This document shows, piece by piece, positions 56,579 to 64,000 of a stretch of DNA of 64,000 bases. How positions within the stretch are numbered: the first letter of the stretch is position 1; the number at the start of each line of letters is the position of its first letter. The position numbers were made by a program, and so were the translations under genes. The DNA is from Chlorobaculum sp. MV4-Y (GTDB lineage: Bacteria; Bacteroidota; Chlorobiia; Chlorobiales; Chlorobiaceae). Under the pieces are notes generated by a model, which saw only the letters and a program-made list of their open reading frames with translations, was not told where the DNA came from and ran no database searches. The stretch lies in NCBI RefSeq assembly GCF_025244685.1, contig NZ_CP104202.1, positions 134,501-198,500 on the forward strand, in the 5' to 3' direction.

Positions 56579-57913
56579 TTATCCCTTTTTCATCCGTTTC
56601 TGGTGCAATTCCCGCAAGGTCGTATCGGCATGATGCCTTAATTCATCGATTTTTGGTACGCCAATTCGTTGAGCGTGATAAATGCCTGAATGGCCGCTGA
56701 AATAATAGGCAGTGAAGCAGGCGACTGCATAGTAGAGCACATTGTTCGCGCCAAAAAGCTCAACCCCCATAAGTGTGCAGGCAATCGGGGTATTGGTAGC
56801 ACCGGCAAACACGGCGATAAAACCCAAGCCAGCCATGAGATCGACAGGCGCTCCGGTCAACATCGCCAGTGTATTGCCAAGCGCCGCGCCAATAAAAAAC
56901 AGCGGCGTCACCTCTCCCCCTTTAAAACCGGTGCCAAGCGTGATGGCCGTAAAAAGCAGTTTCCATAACCAGCTGTAATAAGTGGCTCCGCCCGCATGGA
57001 AACACGAAACAATCGATACGGCTTTCGGATCAGGATTGGTCACGCCGAGGCTCAAATAGTCCTGCGTGCCCAACAAGTATGTCAGGGCAATGATCGTCAG
57101 GGCACCGGCAACTGGAATCAGCCATTTTGTTTTGATCAGCCGGTTACTGCCATTTTTAATAGCATGGGAGAACTCGGCGAACAGGGAGCCAACCAGACCG
57201 AAGGCCACGCCGCCAAGAATCACCTTGAGCAGCAAGAGCACATCGAAATGGAGAAAGTTCAGAAACACTATCTCTTTGCCGACATAATCAATATGGTAAT
57301 GCGTGTGATGAATGCCCCATGCGGAACAGACAATATCAGCCATGACGCTAGCCATAAAGCAGGGCATGAGCGCATCATGTTTGATTCGTCCCAGAGCGAG
57401 GACTTCGAGGGCAAAAATGGTGCCGGTGATCGGCGTGCCGAAAACGGCCCCAAAGCCAGCAGCAACGCCGGTCATCAGGAGTGTTTTAACATCTTCCTGT
57501 GACAGTTTCAGCTTTCGGCCATAAAACTGCGCGATACTGCCCCCGATCTGAACGGCGGTCCCCTCTCTGCCTGCAGAACCTCCAAACAGGTGCGTGATCA
57601 CGGTCGTGAGCAATACCAGCGGAGCCATCCTGAACGGCACGCCGCCGCCCGGTTCATGAATTTCATCCATGATGAGATTGTTGCCGCCCTCTGCATTTTT
57701 ACCGACATAGGCATAGAGCGCATGAATGCACACTCCGGCGACAGGCAACAAAAAGAGCAGCCACGGATTGGCGAAACGGATTGTTATGGCTTTTTCAAGC
57801 AGCCATAAAAAGAACGCGACAAGTGAGCCGACCGTCAGGGAAACAGGCAAGACAAGGACGAGCCACTTCACGATGTATGACACGATAAACAGCTGCTCGA
57901 CAGGTTTTTTCAT
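56579..57913 (-). CDS. CLC-F-type fluoride/proton antiporter
   Basis: 444 residues from ATG 57913 (frame open to 57973). CLC fold with about ten visible hydrophobic segments. The usual Cl- site GSGIP is GGGVP here (89-93), lacking the serine, preceded by [23 protein letters not shown] (115-125) contains the gating Glu 117. [18 protein letters not shown] (329-346) is the other conserved pore block. Loss of the Cl--coordinating serine, with GREGT and KGGEVTP, is the pattern of the fluoride-selective CLC-F clade. The riboswitch upstream of the operon supports that role. No crcB is seen. Confidence 0.88.
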   Translation of the reverse strand: MKKPVEQLFIVSYIVKWLVLVLPVSLTVGSLVAFFLWLLEKAITIRFANPWLLFLLPVAGVCIHALYAYVGKNAEGGNNLIMDEIHEPGGGVPFRMAPLVLLTTVITHLFGGSAGREGTAVQIGGSIAQFYGRKLKLSQEDVKTLLMTGVAAGFGAVFGTPITGTIFALEVLALGRIKHDALMPCFMASVMADIVCSAWGIHHTHYHIDYVGKEIVFLNFLHFDVLLLLKVILGGVAFGLVGSLFAEFSHAIKNGSNRLIKTKWLIPVAGALTIIALTYLLGTQDYLSLGVTNPDPKAVSIVSCFHAGGATYYSWLWKLLFTAITLGTGFKGGEVTPLFFIGAALGNTLAMLTGAPVDLMAGLGFIAVFAGATNTPIACTLMGVELFGANNVLYYAVACFTAYYFSGHSGIYHAQRIGVPKIDELRHHADTTLRELHQKRMKKG

Positions 57914-57944
57914 TTTTTCATCTTGAGTTATTCGTTTGCAGGGC

Positions 57945-59600
57945 TCAATCTCTTTCGCTTCGCGACTCGGCAAGGAGCCGGCTCATCTCCTCAAGACGCG
58001 ATTTGTTGTCAGTCAGATGCTTGAGTCCTGATGCATCACGCTGAAGCACACGCTCAAGATTGGCGATCTCATTGCCGACATAGCTTGAGACCTGGCGATG
58101 CATGTTATCGATCAGCTTGAAAATTTTCAGATTGACCGATGAAATATATCGCTCAAGATTTTTCTCGACTTCTCTCGGGATTTTGTTTTGGAAGTGTTTT
58201 AAAAACAACCATCTGAAAAGGCTCATGGGCAGAAAGAATATGAACATGTCAAGATGGGTATCAAACGCCCGATAAACGGCAATATCGGGCTTTTCGATGC
58301 CAGCGAAATCGAGTTGCCATGATTTTTCCGGAAGCTGAACGCCCAAAAGCTCAAACACTTTTTCTTCCAGACGAACGCGAAACTGCCGGGCCGCATATTC
58401 GAAGTGACGGAGCATTTCGTGTATCAATGCCTCAATCCTCGTATACACCTCTTCATTCACCTTTGCTATTTCCGCCCTCATTCTGTTTTTCAGCCATTGC
58501 TCGTACTGTTGCGATATCTCGGCAAGCGTACCCGGCCATGATGCATACTCGCGAGTAAAGGCAGACAACACTTCTGCTCTGATACCAGCAGCAAAAGGCA
58601 AGACGATTGCTTCGAGTTTCGTTCTTGCAAGAGACTTGAAATTACTTGCGAACAATCGCATCTCCTGTTCGTAATAGCTCCGATTGTCTTTGATCTCATC
58701 AAGCAATCCTTTGATGACCTCCTTGTTCTGGTTCTGAATCAAGGCTGCCTGAAGGGCGACTTCGTTATACCCGACACTCTCTTCAATGACGGTCAGGAGC
58801 TTTCTTCGTACGATTTGGTCGTACTTTGCGGCAAAATTATCATGAAGGGGCTTAATTGCCTGCTTCATCACCTCCGTTCGGTGCCGCGCTTCATCCTGAT
58901 TGACAGAATACAGCAGGACAGGCACGTTATCGCCCATGAGCTTATTCACCGCCGAGGAGATATGCGTCTTTATCTCTTCAATTTCGGCATCCTTGAAGAG
59001 ATCTGTTTTGGTGATGACGAAATAGATAAAGGGGCAATACCTGACGATACCTTTCAACAGCAGCAGGTCGTCGTCACCTAAAGGACGCTCTGCGCTGACG
59101 CTCACCATCGCAACGCCAGCATGTGGCATCCATTGCAGCGTTTCGTCAGTGTTGTGCCGGTACAGACTTCCAAGCCCTGGCGTATCGACCAGCGCGACTT
59201 TTCGATAATCAGCCAGGGCCGGATGCTCGACAATAGCAAGGGAGACCTTGTGGACATTGTCAGGATTTTGCTTCTCGGTGACATACTTCGGCAGTTCCTG
59301 CAGAGAGGTCTCAAGTCCCTCGCCACTGGTGAACTGGATGGTCACCTTGGGAACCGGCCCATACTTCACACACGTAACGATCGAGGTCAATGGCACGACG
59401 CCGACCGGCAAGAGTGGTTCACCAATAAGACTGTTGATCAACGAGCTTTTTCCCGATTTGAACTGCCCGAGTGCCGCAACGTAGATAAAACCGTCCTCTT
59501 CTTCCAGAAGCCGTTCGACGGAACGCGTGGTTTTCGGCGCACCGATTGCGTCATTGATTTCCGTAACTTCCCGGATGAGCTCGGCGTACTTTCCTACCAT
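57945..59600 (-). CDS. Dynamin-like GTPase of the fluoride operon
   Basis: 551 residues from ATG 59600 (frame open to 59672, which would overlap eno). The GTPase domain has the P-loop [16 protein letters not shown], a switch-I Thr in [27 protein letters not shown] (G3) and ITKTDLF (G4). Long helices follow (about residues 270-440), then a hydrophobic patch [18 protein letters not shown] and a final coiled coil ([20 protein letters not shown]). This is the layout of bacterial dynamin-like proteins, which bind and remodel membranes. A dynamin in a fluoride operon is not one of the usual partners; membrane repair is one guess. Confidence 0.85.
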   Translation of the reverse strand: MVGKYAELIREVTEINDAIGAPKTTRSVERLLEEEDGFIYVAALGQFKSGKSSLINSLIGEPLLPVGVVPLTSIVTCVKYGPVPKVTIQFTSGEGLETSLQELPKYVTEKQNPDNVHKVSLAIVEHPALADYRKVALVDTPGLGSLYRHNTDETLQWMPHAGVAMVSVSAERPLGDDDLLLLKGIVRYCPFIYFVITKTDLFKDAEIEEIKTHISSAVNKLMGDNVPVLLYSVNQDEARHRTEVMKQAIKPLHDNFAAKYDQIVRRKLLTVIEESVGYNEVALQAALIQNQNKEVIKGLLDEIKDNRSYYEQEMRLFASNFKSLARTKLEAIVLPFAAGIRAEVLSAFTREYASWPGTLAEISQQYEQWLKNRMRAEIAKVNEEVYTRIEALIHEMLRHFEYAARQFRVRLEEKVFELLGVQLPEKSWQLDFAGIEKPDIAVYRAFDTHLDMFIFFLPMSLFRWLFLKHFQNKIPREVEKNLERYISSVNLKIFKLIDNMHRQVSSYVGNEIANLERVLQRDASGLKHLTDNKSRLEEMSRLLAESRSERD

Positions 59601-59613
59601 TGCTGAAAGAGCC

Positions 59614-60897
59614 TTATCTGTTGCGTTTAAAGGGATTTTCAAAAACAGCAGCTTTGCCAAGCTCCATCTCAATCTCCAGCAGGCGGTTGTATTTGGCTAT
59701 ACGTTCACTCCGGCAAGCTGAACCGGTTTTGATCTGTCGACCGCCCATGGCAACCGCAAAATCAGCGATAAAGGAATCTTCAGTCTCACCGGAACGATGT
59801 GAAATGACAAACCCCCATCCTGACTGCCGGCAAAGCTGGATAGCCTCGATGGTTTCCGTGACCGTTCCGATCTGATTCAATTTGATGAGGGCGGCATTGG
59901 CCGTCTTTTCCTGAATGCCTCGCGCTATGAAGCGGGTATTGGTCACGAGGATATCGTCACCAACAATCTGCACCTGCCCGCCCAGTTTTGCGGTGTGCTC
60001 CTGAAACCCGGCCCAGTCATTTTCATCCAGCCCGTCTTCTATCGAGACGATCGGATACTTTTCGATCCAGCTCTGGTACAGCGAGGTCATTTCGGCACTC
60101 GTTTTCTGTCCGAGTCCTGACTTTTCGAGATGATAGCTGCCATTACCATAAAACGAACTGGCAGCAGGATCGAGAGCAATTGAAATGTCTTGTCCCGGTT
60201 GGTATCCTGCGGCTTCGATCGCCTCGATAATGACTTCGCAGGCCTCTTCGTTGCTCTGCAGATTTGGGGCGAACCCACCTTCATCGCCAACACTGGTGCT
60301 GTATCCCTTGCTCTTGAGGATTCCCTTGAGGGCATGGAATGTTTCCGTTCCGTATCGCAAAGCTTCGGTAAAAGACGGAGCCCCTGTCGGCATGACCATG
60401 AACTCCTGAAAATCGACACTGTTGTCGGCATGTTTTCCTCCGTTCAGGATATTCATCATCGGAACCGGCAAGCAGAACGCTCCCGGACCGCCGAGATAGT
60501 GATACAGAGGCAGTCCCGAACTTTCCGCAGCAGCACGAGCGACAGCCATCGATACGCCAAGGATGGCATTGGCTCCAAGCTTTGCCTTGTTCGGAGTGCC
60601 ATCGAGTTCGATCATCAGTCGATCGATTTCTGCCTGGCAGCATGGGTCCAAGCCAACAAGTTGAGGTGCGATGATCTGGTTGACGTTGGAGACGGCCTGT
60701 AAAACACCCTTGTTGCCATATCTGGTATTTGAAGTATCGCGCAACTCGACGGCCTCATGTTCGCCCGTCGAAGCTCCCGAAGGAACCGACGCGGATACAC
60801 GAATGTCGTTATCGAGCGAGAGAAAAACCCTGATGGTAGGGTTGCCACGGGAATCCAGAATTTCCATGGCTTGCAGTGCAACGATTTTTCTGTTCAT
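59614..60897 (-). CDS. eno: Enolase
   Basis: Interconverts 2-phosphoglycerate and phosphoenolpyruvate. It has 427 residues from ATG 60897, with AAGGA eight bases upstream. Motifs include [54 protein letters not shown] and [18 protein letters not shown]. All expected Mg- and substrate-binding residues appear present. Enolase is a known target of fluoride inhibition and is one of the genes associated with fluoride riboswitches, so this copy is probably a fluoride-induced one; whether another enolase exists in the genome cannot be told here. Confidence 0.95.
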   Translation of the reverse strand: MNRKIVALQAMEILDSRGNPTIRVFLSLDNDIRVSASVPSGASTGEHEAVELRDTSNTRYGNKGVLQAVSNVNQIIAPQLVGLDPCCQAEIDRLMIELDGTPNKAKLGANAILGVSMAVARAAAESSGLPLYHYLGGPGAFCLPVPMMNILNGGKHADNSVDFQEFMVMPTGAPSFTEALRYGTETFHALKGILKSKGYSTSVGDEGGFAPNLQSNEEACEVIIEAIEAAGYQPGQDISIALDPAASSFYGNGSYHLEKSGLGQKTSAEMTSLYQSWIEKYPIVSIEDGLDENDWAGFQEHTAKLGGQVQIVGDDILVTNTRFIARGIQEKTANAALIKLNQIGTVTETIEAIQLCRQSGWGFVISHRSGETEDSFIADFAVAMGGRQIKTGSACRSERIAKYNRLLEIEMELGKAAVFENPFKRNR

Positions 60898-60913
60898 CTC
60901 ATCATCCTTTTTT

Positions 60914-61455
60914 TCATTTAAGTGATCGCACAAAACGGGTGTAATCGGCAAAGCTTCTGTCCATCTCCTCGGTTTTGTCGTACATGTAAGGAATATGTCC
61001 ATACAGTACCGAAAGTTGACCCGCAGCATCCTCCGGTAAACTCTTGTCGATTTTCAATTTCCACGCGGCACAGAAAAGGCCGGTTCGATCCGCTCCGCCC
61101 TGGCAATGGACGAGAACAGGTTTGGGGGCAGACTCCACAATAGTGACAATGCTGTCGAGAGATTTCGGAGCAAGGTAATGGGCCGCCGAAAGCCGGAAAT
61201 CGAGATGCTCGGCGAGATCGGCTTTCGATACCCGAATTTCATCCAGGTACCATTGCTCGTCGGGAAACGCGCCCCGAAGATTGACGACTGTTTTGATGCC
61301 ATACCTTCTGATAGTATCGTCAAGCTGCCAAGCATTCATCTGCTTCGACCGGTAAAGCACACCATGATCAACCTCATAAAAATTGGTGAAGAAAAAGAAA
61401 AAATATCCACCAGCTACCAGTATCAGGGTAATGGCAATAAGTATCGTTTTTTCAT
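60914..61455 (-). CDS. Membrane-anchored tyrosine/dual-specificity phosphatase (frameshifted as given)
   Basis: About 180 residues when one base is restored. ATG 61455 is followed by an A6 run (61452-61447); one more A gives [20 protein letters not shown], a membrane anchor that runs into the open frame [16 protein letters not shown]. Otherwise translation would start inside the domain. The catalytic motif is [15 protein letters not shown], the C-x5-R signature of PTP-like phosphatases, with [12 protein letters not shown] earlier. The start overlaps the stop of the preceding small gene (ATGA). It is co-transcribed with eno. Phosphatase substrate unknown; this gene is not a usual fluoride-operon member. 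Confidence 0.82.
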
Positions 61456-61854
61456 AAAATATTTTTTAATAATGAATTGCTATGAGCGAATTGGGTTCCA
61501 ATGCGAAATGCCTTTTTCAGTACAGCCCGCGCCCCCGTGATCGTCCATCCTGATACAGCGTCAATACACAAACCTCCGGATGCAGGATCGTGATGTGGCA
61601 TTGGATTGATGATGTTGCGGACAAAAAGTAATGGCGTGAATTCACTATAAAGGCCAGCGACAGGAATCAAGCGCCAGCCTGAAGAAAAGAGGACAAGCTT
61701 TTCGATGATCCCATACACGAGGCCAATCAGGAGGCAATCTACGACATTGAAGGGAAATGTAGCGTGAAATACCCAAAAAAACCTGTAGCGGGACAGTAGC
61801 GGAAAAGACTATCGAGGAAACCGTCAAAACCAGAAAAACAATAACTCCCCCCAT
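61452..61854 (-). CDS. Small membrane protein, first gene of the fluoride operon (frameshifted as given)
   Basis: About 133 residues when the run at 61775-61781 (A7 on the plus strand) is shortened by one base. The first frame gives MGGVIVFLVLTVSSIVFSAT, a signal anchor; the other frame continues FWVFHATFPFNVVDCLLIGL and ends at 61452. The C-terminal part has GLCIDAVSGWTITGARAV, which loosely recalls the FMN-attachment motif DAVSGATxTS of RnfG/NqrC-type domains, but tryptophan replaces alanine. Otherwise unrecognised. No good ribosome binding site precedes ATG 61854, and codons 3-5 are complementary to the riboswitch. Confidence 0.5.
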
Positions 61855-61888
61855 TTCGAACGCACCACTGTATGGTTGTTGAATCTGT

Positions 61889-61936
61889 GTAGGAGTTATT
61901 AGCCTTGCGGGCGGTTAATGGCGAACTCCATTGCCC
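61889..61936 (-). promoter_or_regulatory. Fluoride (crcB-class) riboswitch
   Basis: The minus strand carries the full aptamer in order: GGGCAATGGAGTTCGCC, then ATTAACCGCC, CGCAA and GGCTAATAACTCC, then TAC. GGC/GCC pairs form the P1 stem around AATGGAGTT, GCC/GGC forms the second stem, and GGAGTT in the first loop pairs with AACTCC to give the pseudoknot. The conserved unpaired bases ATTAACC and CTAATAA sit where the fluoride aptamer consensus has them. It lies 34 bp before the operon start codon at 61854. Confidence 0.9.
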
Positions 61937-61947
61937 TTATGGAGCTA

Positions 61948-61978
61948 AATATAAGAAAAATCAATTGTTACAACGCAA
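61948..61978 (-). promoter_or_regulatory. Candidate promoter of the fluoride operon
   Basis: On the minus strand TTGCGT (61978-61973) and TATATT (61953-61948) are separated by 19 bases, ending 11 bases before the riboswitch. The spacing is slightly long, so the -35 call is tentative. Confidence 0.4.
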
Positions 61979-62384
61979 GTCTCATGAACGCTAACCATGC
62001 AATTTCTTTGCTGCAACTGGTAGTCTGCTCCTGACCGACTTGGGAGATTCACGGCAATACAGTGTGATGAAGATCGCCAAAATGCTTACGGGCGTTAGTT
62101 TCAAAAGGTTATTAAGTCGGTTTGTGGCAGGTTTCCCTGAGAACATATCAATTCCGGCGCGTAGGCCCAGCAGATCATCATTCTGTCGGCAGAAATCCTT
62201 ATCTTATTTGGATAATAACAGTTATAGCCATATCACGTCAAATGATGATCAAGAGCATCAAAGCCTTTTGTGCAGTCGTAGGTATTGGCTCAGTTGGTGG
62301 ATTTTTTGGATCCCCGCAGATTTGCCGTTTTATTTACATTCGGGAACATGACAAAAACTGAAAATCGCTCATCGATCGCTCATC
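61979..62384. other. Gene-free spacer beyond the fluoride operon promoter
   Basis: About 400 bp with no supported gene. A short open frame near 62241-62361 (MMIKSIKAFCAVVGIGSVGG) has a hydrophobic stretch but no ribosome binding site. It may hold promoters for the 62385 gene. Confidence 0.45.
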
Positions 62385-62588
62385 ATGTTGAAATTCATTC
62401 TTCTTCTCATAGCCCTGTGGCTGGCCGTGCGGTTTGTGTGGCGGCTGATCGTTTTGACGTTTACCGTCAACAGGTATAATAGCGTATCGGGTAGCGCTTC
62501 ATCTTTTTCCTCTTTGCGCAGGCAGGAGGAGCCTGTTGAAGAGGCCGAGTTTGAGGTGATCGACAGCCAGATCAAACAAAAGGAGTGA
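62385..62588 (+). CDS. Small single-pass membrane protein
   Basis: 67 residues. One N-terminal transmembrane helix (about 3-26, ILLLIALWLAVRFVWRLIVL) is followed by a polar tail that ends EEAEFEVIDSQIKQKE. Similar small proteins with an acidic C-terminus precede rimP in Chlorobi/Bacteroidetes-type genomes (DUF4834-like), which makes it probably real. No clear ribosome binding site. Function unknown. Confidence 0.55.
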   Translation: MLKFILLLIALWLAVRFVWRLIVLTFTVNRYNSVSGSASSFSSLRRQEEPVEEAEFEVIDSQIKQKE

Positions 62589-62686
62589 TCTTTTGCCGAT
62601 TGCACGACAGCTGTTTGGCTTGTGTTCGATTTTTTTATACATTATGGCTCACTGGAGCACTGGCCTGTTAGAAGCAAAGTTTCTGA

Positions 62687-62714
62687 AAGTGGGGGATCCC
62701 CACTTTTTGTTTTC
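62687..62714 (+). terminator. Hairpin with T tract in the rimP leader
   Basis: AAAGTGGG (62687-62694) pairs with CCCACTTT (62699-62706) around a four-base loop, then T residues. It may end the upstream small gene, or act as an attenuator for rimP-nusA. Confidence 0.75.
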
Positions 62715-62741
62715 GGAAATTCGAGCGAAGCAATTGATACG

Positions 62742-63263
62742 ATGACGGATGACTTGATAAAGAAGGCGATTGGCGAAACGATCGCTGAACTCTCTGCCAC
62801 AACCGGTGAAGAGATTTACGTTGTCGAAGCCGCTATTCGCGCGGGCGGCAGGAAAATCGAGCTGACCGTCGATACCGACAAAGGGGTCAGCATTGATAAG
62901 TGTGCAAAGTTAAGCCGGGCCATCAGGGCGCGTCTTGAAGCGTGCGAAGAAGATATCATGCTTTCGAGCGGAGAGTTCGATCTTATGGTTTCATCCCCCG
63001 GCATTGGCGAGCCGATTCAGGTGCAGCGTCAGTATCTGCGTCATCTGAGCCGTCTGATCCGGGTGAACTACCTCGACCAAGAGGGGCAGCCGAAGGAGAT
63101 TGCGGGCAAATTGCTCGAAGCCGCCGTTGGGCCCGAAGTCGAGCAGCCCTCGATCACCATCGAGGCCGTCAAAGAGGGCAGGAAAAAAAGAACTGCTGGT
63201 GAGCCGCCGCTGACGCTTCGCCTCGTCGATGTCGTCAAGGTGGTTGTGCTGACCGGTTTGTAG
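62742..63263 (+). CDS. rimP: Ribosome maturation factor RimP
   Basis: 173 residues from ATG 62742 (MTDDLIKKAIGETIAELSA); the frame is open to 62622, but that part would include the leader hairpin. RimP assists 30S subunit assembly. It has the N-terminal domain with IYVVEAAIRAGGRKIELTVD, the conserved VSSPGIGEPI (RimP usually SSPGxxRPL; here slightly changed) and a C-terminal SH3-like domain with VNYLDQEG and LVDVVKVVVL. The downstream gene is nusA, the usual neighbour. Confidence 0.9.
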   Translation: MTDDLIKKAIGETIAELSATTGEEIYVVEAAIRAGGRKIELTVDTDKGVSIDKCAKLSRAIRARLEACEEDIMLSSGEFDLMVSSPGIGEPIQVQRQYLRHLSRLIRVNYLDQEGQPKEIAGKLLEAAVGPEVEQPSITIEAVKEGRKKRTAGEPPLTLRLVDVVKVVVLTGL

Positions 63264-63329
63264 GTCATAGTTCCGTGAAGTGCAAAAACGAATCGCAGAC
63301 TATTTTATATCAATAAAGATCACACAGCG

Positions 63330-64000
63330 ATGCCAAGAAAGCAGCTAAAGGGTGAAACTCAGGATCAGAAGGCGCAGATCGCCAGCGCTTTCGGGGAAAT
63401 CGAGCAGTCGAAGATCTTTCTGGAAAAGCGCTCCGAGAGCGCCGCGGTCAAGATGGACATTGCCGACCTGCTCAAGGAGATCATCCAGAAACAGCTCAGG
63501 AAAGATTACGATCCCGAGGTTGAGGCCAATATCTTCATCAATCCCGAGCGTGGCGATTTCGAGGTGTATATTCTGAAGAAAATTGTCGATGACGTCGATC
63601 TTCCGACCATCGAAATCGATATTAACGAGGTTCGCAAGATCGACGATTCACTTGAACTCGGCGATTATTACGAAGAGGGGCCGATCAAGCTCGATGACTA
63701 CCTGACCCGCAAGTCGATCCAGATCATCAAGCAGTCGGTGCAGAAAAAAGTGCGCGACCTGGAGCGCCTGGCCGTTTACGAGGACTGCCTCGAAAAGGTC
63801 GGCGAGGTGGTGGCCGGTGAGGTTTACCAGGTCAGGCCGAACGAGGTGATCTTCACCTACAACACCTCCAAGGATCACCGCGTCGAGCTGGTGCTGCCGA
63901 AGGCGGAGATGATGAAAAAGGACAATCCGCGCCGCACGCCGCGCATGAAGCTGTACGTCAAGCGCATCGAGCGAGAGAAGGTGAATGTGCGCAACGACGA
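63330..64000 (+). CDS. nusA: Transcription termination/antitermination factor NusA, 5' part
   Basis: The first 223 codons are present; the gene continues beyond the window. The start is ATG 63330, 66 bp after rimP. The N-terminal RNA polymerase-binding domain covers residues about 12-140 (ALKDI-like DIADLLKEIIQKQLRKDYD, then FEVYILKKIVDDVD and IQIIKQSVQKKVRDLER). The S1 domain begins about residue 148 (GEVVAGEVYQVRPNEVIFTY). RNA-binding KH domains would follow. The order rimP-nusA is widely conserved and confirms both calls. Confidence 0.93.
   Translation, partial: MPRKQLKGETQDQKAQIASAFGEIEQSKIFLEKRSESAAVKMDIADLLKEIIQKQLRKDYDPEVEANIFINPERGDFEVYILKKIVDDVDLPTIEIDINEVRKIDDSLELGDYYEEGPIKLDDYLTRKSIQIIKQSVQKKVRDLERLAVYEDCLEKVGEVVAGEVYQVRPNEVIFTYNTSKDHRVELVLPKAEMMKKDNPRRTPRMKLYVKRIEREKVNVRND

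Noticed and set aside
62241-62361. Small hydrophobic open frame
   Set aside because: No ribosome binding site, no conserved feature and next to the real 67-residue membrane protein.

Overview
The window looks like a chromosomal segment of a green sulfur bacterium (Chlorobiaceae, probably Chlorobaculum-like). This is inferred from overall protein character, high-GC coding sequence with short gaps, and a small-genome gene order; no photosynthesis marker lies inside the window, so the assignment is moderate. Roughly fifty genes are present, mostly housekeeping, interrupted by a large surface-polysaccharide locus and by a stress operon.

Layout. 1-2.6 kb: 5' part of a type-2 TrpB on the minus strand, then a small accessory cluster (a DUF4160/DUF2442 pair and a predicted nuclease) and a tRNA-Leu-like gene with an odd anticodon. 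2.6-9.4 kb: a PepSY protein with a response regulator/histidine kinase pair, a repeat-rich spacer, a glycosyltransferase and a DUF347 membrane protein transcribed divergently, an MFS transporter and tRNA-Leu(UAA). 9.6-25.7 kb: thiL, ftsY, a GIY-YIG protein, pcm, a PpiD-like foldase, ptsI, dnaB, a family-4 uracil-DNA glycosylase, coaBC, tamB and rfaE2. 26-50.6 kb: an LPS/exopolysaccharide locus (LpxL-like acyltransferase, about a dozen glycosyltransferases, an MsbA-like exporter, a nucleotide-sugar dehydrogenase, a HAD-UbiA fusion, an SMR-type carrier, multi-pass membrane proteins, an acyltransferase and a UDP-glucuronate-epimerase-like enzyme). It has AT-rich patches that look acquired. 50.8-55 kb: CPBP protease, cdsA, a PTS IIA protein, hisS and a small glutaredoxin-like protein. 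55-62 kb: a minus-strand fluoride-response operon headed by a fluoride (crcB-class) riboswitch. 62.4-64 kb: a small membrane protein, rimP and the start of nusA.

Three observations stand out. (1) The fluoride riboswitch at 61889-61936 precedes a seven-gene run: small membrane protein, membrane-anchored tyrosine phosphatase, enolase, dynamin-like GTPase, CLC-F-type channel, DUF190 protein and MFS transporter. The 3' pseudoknot strand of the riboswitch is complementary to codons 3-5 of the first gene, which suggests a translational switch. (2) Three promoters, those of the PepSY/two-component genes, a glycosyltransferase and the DUF347 protein, share the same arrangement: two CTAAYTC-like heptamers 11 bp apart, then 8 bp, then a TA-rich -10. 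They probably form the regulon of the local response regulator. (3) Eleven reading-frame breaks fall in or next to short homopolymers. All but one are repaired by adding one base. One is in dnaB, which is essential, so many are probably sequence errors (or slippage sites) rather than true gene loss. Frameshifted genes are therefore listed with their full restored extent.
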